DNA of 64,000 nt from Verrucomicrobiota bacterium (lineage in GTDB: Bacteria; Verrucomicrobiota; Verrucomicrobiia; Opitutales; Opitutaceae): assembly GCA_019136515.1 (NCBI GenBank), contig JAGVUB010000112.1, positions 98,923 through 162,922 of the forward strand. The letters run 5' to 3'. Below, in pieces: positions 58,558-64,000 of this stretch. A program made the translations under genes and the position numbers. Within the stretch, counting starts at the first letter, position 1. The number at the start of each line of letters is the position of its first letter. Below the pieces are notes generated by a model. It searched no databases. It worked only from the letters and a program-made list of their open reading frames with translations, and was not told the DNA's origin.

Positions 58558-58930
58558 GCTCCGCTCGCCGCGCGCCGCGCGCGCGAGCCTCGCTACGTCC
58601 CAATCCCGCACGCCTGCGCTTCGGTGTGCATCAGTGTGTTCTGCGTACGGCAGATTGGCTCCCAATTGCTCATACTCCGCGGCGCTGAGTCTTCGTTAGG
58701 TCTTCTGCCGGTTTGTATCCGGTCGCCCCACCATCGTTCCTCGTCTCCCTCGCTCCCTCACCAGCGTCCATCAGCGGTTCCACTTCCGTTCCGTACGTCG
58801 CGCCGTTGCGCCGTCGCGCGAATAGCTCCTGCCGTTTGTTTTCTGGTCTGCAGGATCTGAGGCTCGACCACCGGTCACCGGCCGTAGCACACGACACTCG
58901 GCCCTCGTCTCTTGAGCCAGCTCCCACCGT

Positions 58931-59428
58931 TCAGCTCTTCGCCACGGTGCCGGCCGCCGGCTTGCCGAGCACCGACGCCAGCGCCACCGGCGGCAGTTTG
59001 CCCTCTTCGGCCGCCCGCACGAACCCCTCAGTGACCGACTTGAGCTGCTCCCATCGGTTGCGAATGCGCTCGGTCTCATCTTCGGTGACTTTGCCGTCAG
59101 ACACCGCCGTCGAGATCACGCCCAGTAGATCCGCGAACTCCTGCACGATGTTGTTGGTGGCCGGAATCAGCTCGTAGGGATGAGCCTTGGGCTCCGGGTT
59201 CTTGATGAAAAAACCGCCGGAACGCTCGCACACCCACTGCGCCAGGGACGCATCGCCGGTGAGCTTGATGATCGAGTCGATTCGATCCAACGGATTCGCC
59301 GCGCCGCTGCCCTCAGCCGGGGGTTCGGCCCATTTGTAAACGAGCGAAAGCGACAGTCCCAGTTCTCCGGCCACCTGCTTGGCGCTCACGCGCTTGAGCA
59401 GCTGCTTGAAGACTTCGTGCGAGTGCAT
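58931..59428 (-). CDS. CII-like HTH DNA-binding protein
   Basis: 165 residues. The N-terminus has a helix-turn-helix: HEVFKQLLKRVSAKQVAGEL, GLSLSLVYKWAEPPAEGSGA, then NPLDRIDSIIKLTGDASLAQ and WVCERSGGFFIKNPEPKAHP, a combination seen in phage CII-like regulatory proteins. The C-terminal half is helical (NIVQEFADLLGVISTAVSDG, KVTEDETERIRNRWEQLKSV) and may drive oligomerisation. Targets unknown; the divergent neighbour is a PEP-CTERM protein. The start at 59428 (MHSHEVFKQLL) is chosen as the first codon before the HTH. Confidence 0.75.
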   Translation of the reverse strand: MHSHEVFKQLLKRVSAKQVAGELGLSLSLVYKWAEPPAEGSGAANPLDRIDSIIKLTGDASLAQWVCERSGGFFIKNPEPKAHPYELIPATNNIVQEFADLLGVISTAVSDGKVTEDETERIRNRWEQLKSVTEGFVRAAEEGKLPPVALASVLGKPAAGTVAKS

Positions 59429-59597
59429 CGATCCGCAGATTATAACGCCCAGCGCCTTTGGCAAGAACCGCGTCCGTGGGCTCCGGTCCGACCCTCTTTT
59501 CAGGGAAGCCCCGATACAGGATGCGGCACCACTGTGGTAGCTTGGCCGTGCTCGGGCACAACGAGCCGCCCAAGTGCCATTCCAACCCTCCGCCATC

Positions 59598-60395
59598 ATG
59601 CGCCATCTGCTCCTTTTCCTCGCCGCGACCGCCCTCATAGGAGCCCTCCGCGCCCAGGTGCTCGTGAACACCGACCGCTTCGCCTATACCGGTACGGTCA
59701 CCCGTTACACCTCGCAGACCGACGCGCAAGCCGCCGTAAACGCCGTGGGCAGCTTCTCGCTCGGAACCGAGAATCGCGACCTACGGCTCCAGTTGTTCCA
59801 AGGCTTCGCCCCCGCGCTCGCCGACCAATACTATTTCGGCACCAACTGGACTCCGCCCGGCAGCCCCAGCAACACCGCCTCCGGCTTCATTCAGGTCCCC
59901 CTCCAGTTCGGCGCACCGAATGTCCGCGCGTTCTGGGACCACTCGCTCACCCGTTTCACCTTCTCCGCGCAGGACGACGGTTCGGCCGCCGGCTCCCGTC
60001 TGTGGGATGGTACCTCGGTCGCGGCCAATCAGGGCGGTGCCTTCATCGATTACCAGCTGTCCTTCATTGCCTCCGGACTCTCGCCGGCTCTCTGGGACTC
60101 GGCGTACGGCACCTATTGGTCACAGAGCGAGCCGAGCGCGGTCGAAGGTCATTTCACCGGCCTATTCCACAACACCACGGTCGGAGGGGCGGGCTACTAC
60201 ACCTTCGATTTCGTGCTCAATCTCGACAGCTGGGCATACTCGACCTTCGGGACCAACGAGGATCGCGAACACTACATACCCACCCTCCTCGCCGCGCCCA
60301 CCGCGGTGCCGGAACCGGCGACCTACGGTGTGCTCGGGGTGCTCGCGCTGCTCGGTCTGCTCTGCTGGCGGGATTTCTCTCACCCGCGGGGCTGA
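59598..60395 (+). CDS. PEP-CTERM sorting-domain protein
   Basis: 265 residues. A signal peptide (RHLLLFLAATALIGALRA), a beta-rich middle region rich in Ser, Thr and aromatics (FAYTGTVTRYTSQTDAQAAV; GGAGYYTFDFVLNLDSWAYS) and a C-terminal sorting tag: VPEPATYGVLGVLALLGLLC followed by WRDFSHPRG, i.e. PEP motif, membrane helix and Arg. Exosortase (EpsH) would cleave it; none is in the window. Likely an exported, EPS- or envelope-associated protein of unknown role. Start at 59598 (MRHLLLFL). Confidence 0.88.
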   Translation: MRHLLLFLAATALIGALRAQVLVNTDRFAYTGTVTRYTSQTDAQAAVNAVGSFSLGTENRDLRLQLFQGFAPALADQYYFGTNWTPPGSPSNTASGFIQVPLQFGAPNVRAFWDHSLTRFTFSAQDDGSAAGSRLWDGTSVAANQGGAFIDYQLSFIASGLSPALWDSAYGTYWSQSEPSAVEGHFTGLFHNTTVGGAGYYTFDFVLNLDSWAYSTFGTNEDREHYIPTLLAAPTAVPEPATYGVLGVLALLGLLCWRDFSHPRG

Positions 60396-60420
60396 GTTCC
60401 GCCCACCACCGGTCTCGAAC

Positions 60421-60444
60421 GGCCGGCGGTATTCGCCGCCGGCC
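60421..60444. terminator. Strong hairpin between convergent genes
   Basis: A 9-bp stem GGCCGGCGG / CCGCCGGCC with loop TATTCG. It lies 25 bp past the PEP-CTERM stop and 107 bp from the end of the transglutaminase gene. There is no T-tract, so termination is only a likely use. Confidence 0.4.
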
Positions 60445-60550
60445 GCGAAACGCTCGCGACAGACCTCGGCCCCGCGGTCAATCTGCGGCTCCGCACCGTC
60501 TGGAAGCCGCGCATCCCGGGCCGCATGAAGGGCGGGCGCCGACCAATTGA

Positions 60551-62737
60551 TCAGCGCACCACCCTCCAAGTCCGCCGCGCCTCGCGGAAGACCGCCGCGG
60601 GGGCCGGGCGTCCCCGCGCCGGGCCATAGCGCAGCCGCTCGAGCTGGAGGATCGCCGCCCGCGCCCGAGCGTCGTCCCGCACCGGCGCCAACCGGCGCAG
60701 CCACCGGCCGGCCTCGCGGCGCACCGGATCGCCGCGCCCACGGCGTATCCACCGATTCCACCACAGGTGCCGCCAATGCCAGACGCTCCACCCCGCGGCC
60801 GCGACCAACACCACGGCACCCCCTGCACGCACCAAACGCCCAAAGTCCCACGGCCCCCGCAACCAGACCCCCAGCCGGCGGCCCCAGCGGTCGAGCGAGG
60901 CGATCAACGCCTGCCCCGATTGCCGCGCCTTCTCCTTGAGCGAATCCGCCATCTCGTCCTGCGCGCTGCGATCGAAGTTCACGATCCGCCGGTACCAGAG
61001 CATGCGCAGCGCATCCAGGCGCGCCCCCCAGCTGCGGTCCAGCTCCGCCACGCGCCCAGCGGCGCCCGCCGCGGCCGTGGCCGCCTCCGCGCTCGCACCC
61101 GGCGTGGGGTCGATCCGCAGCCACCGACCCTGCTCGTCGTAGAGTTCGCACCACGCGTGGGCGTCGGAGTTGCGCACCATGTAGTACTGCTCAAACGCGT
61201 TCCACGCGCCGCCCTTGAACCCGGTCACGATCCGCACCGGGAAGCCCGCCCGCCGCGCCAGCAGCGCGAATCCGCCGGCGAACAGCTCGCAGTGCCCCGG
61301 CTCCGTGCTTCGCAACCAGCGCACCAGCACATCCTCGCCGCCGGCGGGCACGGTCGAACGCCTCGAGTACCGGTGCCGGCGCTCCAGCCAGTCGACCGCC
61401 CGCTCCGCAAACTCCGCCGCCGCGAACGTGCCGCCCCCGGTGATTTCCGCCACGATCGCGTCGAGCACCGCGGTGTTCCCCTCGCCGGCCGGCACCGCCA
61501 GCAGCGTCCCCGGGTACGCCCCGGCGTCCACCGCGGCGCCGCCGGCCCGCCGCAGCGCCGCCGCCAGCCCGGGATCGGCCAGCCCCCCGCCGAGGTCGAG
61601 CCCCTCGAGCCGGAACGCGAACATCGCCTGCGGCTCCTCGCGCAGCGCCAGCGTGCCGGCGCGGTCGTTGGCGACGAGCGCCCGCGCCTCGCGCAACCGC
61701 AGCAGCGCGAACTCGCCCGTGATCGGGAGGAAGCGGCTCACGCCGGCCTCGTAGTAGAAAGTCCACACCGGCTCCGGGCCGCGCGCGGGCCGCCGGCCCG
61801 TCACCTGCCGGGTCGTGGCGATCCGTCGCTCGTGTTGTTGCAGCCCCTTGCTCGTCCGGAAGGTCCCGTCGCGGTATTCGTCGAGTGCGACCATCCGCCA
61901 GTACGGCAGCGCGGGCACCCGCGCCGGGTCGTCGAGTTCCGCCCGCAGCGCCGTCGTCCGGTCCATCGCGATGTCCGTCACGTCGCCCAGCCGCACCGTC
62001 TCCGAGAAGCCGCTGAGCGAGCGGCGGTTCTTGAGCTGGAGGAAACTGAGCGAGTTCTCGATCTGGAAGCGGGGCAGCGCGAGGAACAGCAGCGTGGCCA
62101 GCGCCACCACCAGCAGGTACAGCCCGCCGGCCGCCGCCACGATCCGCCAGTCGACCGCCCGCCGCAACCGCCCGAACAGGCGCCGCCAGGGAATCCGCCG
62201 CCAGCTCGTCGTGTCCTTGGTCTCCGGATCCGTCGCCGTGCTGAGCGTGATCGTCAGCAAGTACGTCAGCGCCAGCGCGGTGAAGAGCAGGATGTGCAGC
62301 ACGAAACCCATCGCCACCGTGAGCACGCCCGCCGCCACGACGAGGAACAGGCACAGCACCGCCAATTGCAGGTCCTCGCGTGGTCGCCGGTGCCCGATCG
62401 CGCGCACGGTGACCAGCAGCAGGTTCAGGCGCACGAGCGCCGCGAGGGGCTCTGAGTTGATCACCAGATCGGTCGCGACGAACAGGATCAGCCCGGGAAA
62501 CACCAGCCGCCAGGCCCCGGCCGGCACCCGCCCCGGGAGGTCCGGCCAGACCAGCACCGCCAACACAAGCAGGGTGATCGGCGGCAGCAGTGCCGCGCCG
62601 CCGAGGTCGAAGAAATACACGCCCCACGCGCTGCACAGCGCCAACGCCCCGCCGAGCCCCCACCGCAGCAAGTGGAGTTCGTCGGCCGTGAGCGCCGGCT
62701 CAGACGCGTGCCGCGATCTCGTGTCCCAGCCGGGCAC
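60551..62737 (-). CDS. Transglutaminase-domain membrane protein
   Basis: 728 residues from GTG 62737, overlapping the DUF58 gene by 38 bp. Seven or so membrane segments in the first 190 residues (LLRWGLGGALALCSAWGVYF; LLPPITLLVLAVLVWPDL; LQLAVLCLFLVVAAGVLTVA; VVALATLLFLALPRF), a DUF3488-type region, then the transglutaminase-like core with the catalytic triad: Cys in STEPGHCELFAGGFALLARR, His in NSDAHAWCELYDEQGR and Asp in WLRIDPTPGA. A further membrane segment lies near residue 640. Last gene of a MoxR-DUF58-transglutaminase operon. It may act on periplasmic peptides or proteins; substrate unknown. Confidence 0.9.
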   Translation of the reverse strand: MPGWDTRSRHASEPALTADELHLLRWGLGGALALCSAWGVYFFDLGGAALLPPITLLVLAVLVWPDLPGRVPAGAWRLVFPGLILFVATDLVINSEPLAALVRLNLLLVTVRAIGHRRPREDLQLAVLCLFLVVAAGVLTVAMGFVLHILLFTALALTYLLTITLSTATDPETKDTTSWRRIPWRRLFGRLRRAVDWRIVAAAGGLYLLVVALATLLFLALPRFQIENSLSFLQLKNRRSLSGFSETVRLGDVTDIAMDRTTALRAELDDPARVPALPYWRMVALDEYRDGTFRTSKGLQQHERRIATTRQVTGRRPARGPEPVWTFYYEAGVSRFLPITGEFALLRLREARALVANDRAGTLALREEPQAMFAFRLEGLDLGGGLADPGLAAALRRAGGAAVDAGAYPGTLLAVPAGEGNTAVLDAIVAEITGGGTFAAAEFAERAVDWLERRHRYSRRSTVPAGGEDVLVRWLRSTEPGHCELFAGGFALLARRAGFPVRIVTGFKGGAWNAFEQYYMVRNSDAHAWCELYDEQGRWLRIDPTPGASAEAATAAAGAAGRVAELDRSWGARLDALRMLWYRRIVNFDRSAQDEMADSLKEKARQSGQALIASLDRWGRRLGVWLRGPWDFGRLVRAGGAVVLVAAAGWSVWHWRHLWWNRWIRRGRGDPVRREAGRWLRRLAPVRDDARARAAILQLERLRYGPARGRPAPAAVFREARRTWRVVR

Positions 62738-63968
62738 AGACCCCCCTTTCCCCTTCGGGTTCGAATGTGAGCAACGCCCCGCGCACCCGCGGCCCGCCGC
62801 GCCGCCGACCCGCCGGGCCCGGTTCGAGCACCGCCAACCGGTCCAGCCACGTCTCCACATCGCGGACTCCGCGGACGAGCAGCGGCGGCTCGCCGTCGAT
62901 CGCCACGCTGTCGAGTCGGCCCTGGCGGAACAAGTCCTCGGCGAGCGAGCCGGCCAGCCGGCAGAGCAGCTCGAACTGCTCCGGTCGCGGCCACCGCGTC
63001 GCCGTCGCCTCCACCCACAGGCCGAAGGTCGCCGCGCCCTCGGTGGCATGCTGCCGCACGAGCAGCTGCCTCAGGCGCGCCGAGGCCTTCCAGTGGATGT
63101 GGCGGTGCGAGTCGCCCACCCGGTAGCGCCGCAGCCCGAGCAGGTCGTTGCCCATGCCCGGCTTGGCCACATCCTCGCTCTCCAACTGGAACCGCGCCAC
63201 CGCCGCGCCGATGAAGGTGTAAGCCACGCGCGCCGGCCACACCCGGACCTCCCGGCGGACCGTCGCGCCGACCGTCTTCCGCAGGAAACCGAACGGGAAC
63301 AGCGAACCGGCGCCCGAAAGCGCCAGCGTCTCGCGCCCGCGCCGCGCCGGGCGGTACGTCCAGCCGAGCCGGTCCACGCCGCCCGCCTCGAGCCGGCGTC
63401 GCAGGAACAGCCGTGTCTCCGCCTGCGTGGGCCGCACCTCCAGATCGAACCAGAGCGCATAGGTGGGCAGCACCCGTTTGCGGTTGCGCAGCTCCACCAC
63501 CACCTCGGCCTCCTGTCCCACGCGGAACGGCGGCGCCGGCCGCAGCCGCCACTCGATCCCGGAGAAATTCAACCAAGCCAGCGTCCCGCCGAGTCCCAGA
63601 CTGGAGAGCAGCAACGCCAGCGTAAGGAAGAGGATGTTGTTGCCCGTGTTGTAGGCGCCCACCCCGATCGCGCACGTCACCACCAGCAGCACCGTGCCCG
63701 GGATCGTCGGCAGGAGGCGGTGCCGTTTCTCCGGCAGCAACAGCCCCCAGAGCAGCTCCCGCCAGGAGAAATGCCACGACCGCCACCGCCGCAGCCCGCC
63801 GAGGCCCTGCCAGTCCTCGAGCGGCTCCGCCCGGCCGCCGCCCGCCCCCGTCGCGGACACGCCGCCCGCCGTGCCCCACCCGTCCCGGGGCTGGCCGCCC
63901 GTCGCCACGGGGAAGTTCCCCTCGGCCGGTCCGTCCGGTCGCAGGCTGTTGTGCCGAAGTCCGTTCAC
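62700..63968 (-). CDS. DUF58-domain (vWA-like) membrane protein
   Basis: 422 residues from GTG 63968. A Gly-rich N-terminal stretch of about 60 residues leads to two membrane segments (IPGTVLLVVTCAIGVGAYNT; NILFLTLALLLSSLGLGGTL), a beta-sandwich region and the DUF58 motif RRYRVGDSHRHIHWKASARL near residue 280. DUF58 proteins accompany MoxR AAA+ ATPases and transglutaminases and are thought to act in complex assembly. Its start overlaps the stop of the upstream gene by 4 bp (63965-63968), so the operon is translationally coupled. The long N-terminus is odd for the family; a later start is possible. Confidence 0.9.
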   Translation of the reverse strand: MNGLRHNSLRPDGPAEGNFPVATGGQPRDGWGTAGGVSATGAGGGRAEPLEDWQGLGGLRRWRSWHFSWRELLWGLLLPEKRHRLLPTIPGTVLLVVTCAIGVGAYNTGNNILFLTLALLLSSLGLGGTLAWLNFSGIEWRLRPAPPFRVGQEAEVVVELRNRKRVLPTYALWFDLEVRPTQAETRLFLRRRLEAGGVDRLGWTYRPARRGRETLALSGAGSLFPFGFLRKTVGATVRREVRVWPARVAYTFIGAAVARFQLESEDVAKPGMGNDLLGLRRYRVGDSHRHIHWKASARLRQLLVRQHATEGAATFGLWVEATATRWPRPEQFELLCRLAGSLAEDLFRQGRLDSVAIDGEPPLLVRGVRDVETWLDRLAVLEPGPAGRRRGGPRVRGALLTFEPEGERGVCARLGHEIAARV

Positions 63969-64000
63969 ACCGGCTCCGGCAGGTGGCTGAGCAGGCGCCG
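63965..64000 (-). CDS. C-terminus of the upstream gene, probably a MoxR-type AAA+ ATPase
   Basis: Eleven codons and a TGA (RRLLSHLPEPV) are read in from the window edge. The stop overlaps the DUF58 start. In the conserved order MoxR-DUF58-transglutaminase the missing gene would be moxR, but the visible tail is too short to prove it. Confidence 0.45.
   Translation of the reverse strand, partial: RRLLSHLPEPV

Noticed and set aside
62738..63049. N-terminal extension of the transglutaminase protein to 63049
   Set aside because: The extension is Arg/Cys/Ser-rich and lies fully inside the DUF58 gene in another frame; the GTG at 62737 gives a normal N-terminus.

Overview
The window is GC-rich, gene-dense bacterial chromosome. 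The gene set fits an aerobic, diderm, menaquinone-using, motile or chemotactic bacterium: KDO activation (kdsB), LptF/G permease, outer-membrane barrels, TonB-type domains, menD, sufCBD, two chemoreceptors. PEP-CTERM protein, DUF1846 and DUF5069 proteins, a GH10 xylanase lipoprotein and very few Shine-Dalgarno sites suggest Verrucomicrobiota, most likely Opitutaceae. That placement is inference from family content only. There is no rRNA operon, IS element or CRISPR array.

Layout. 0-8.2 kb: end of a porin, a small secreted PBP-like protein, a chemoreceptor (MCP), a decayed second copy of the PBP gene, carA, a second MCP on the other strand, two paralogous secreted TonB-C-terminal-domain proteins and kdsB. 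8.2-16 kb: HPr, tatD, trxB behind a 42-bp palindrome, then a Fur-family regulator with its own palindromic box heading the Fe-S cluster operon sufC-sufB-sufD-sufT. 16-25 kb: STAS protein, frameshifted aconitase, peroxiredoxin, tyrS, lptF/G-type permease, rlmN, metF, tRNA-Gly(GCC). 25-38 kb: small housekeeping and hypothetical genes (DUF5069, cytidylate kinase-like, spermidine-synthase-like, GAF-SpoIIE phosphatase, outer-membrane barrel, thiM, DUF1846, FMN reductase, thiE, TPR, SprA-type metalloprotease, double ACT protein). 38.2-39.8 kb: SRP RNA, then an ECF sigma / one-TM protein / LTxxQ periplasmic protein triad that looks like an envelope-stress switch. 40-52.7 kb: leuA, aquaporin, menD, a giant hybrid histidine kinase and purL with a damaged 5' end. 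52.8-55.3 kb: accessory islet of a HEPN-like orphan and a hipBA toxin-antitoxin pair. 55.3-64 kb: TonB-like protein, RluA pseudouridine synthase, xylanase, CII-like HTH protein, PEP-CTERM protein and a MoxR/DUF58/transglutaminase operon running off the end.

Themes. Iron and redox control cluster together (trxB, Fur-type regulator, suf genes, aconitase, peroxiredoxin). Signalling parts are abundant (two MCPs, STAS, SpoIIE phosphatase, ECF triad, hybrid kinase). The least conventional signals are heptamer-phased degenerate repeat arrays in spacers of the suf operon and after the xylanase gene, the trxB palindrome, the shared C-terminal peptide of the two MCPs, and a hybrid kinase whose ATP-binding boxes look degenerate. 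Two core genes (acnA, purL) carry frame damage that is either assembly error or real.
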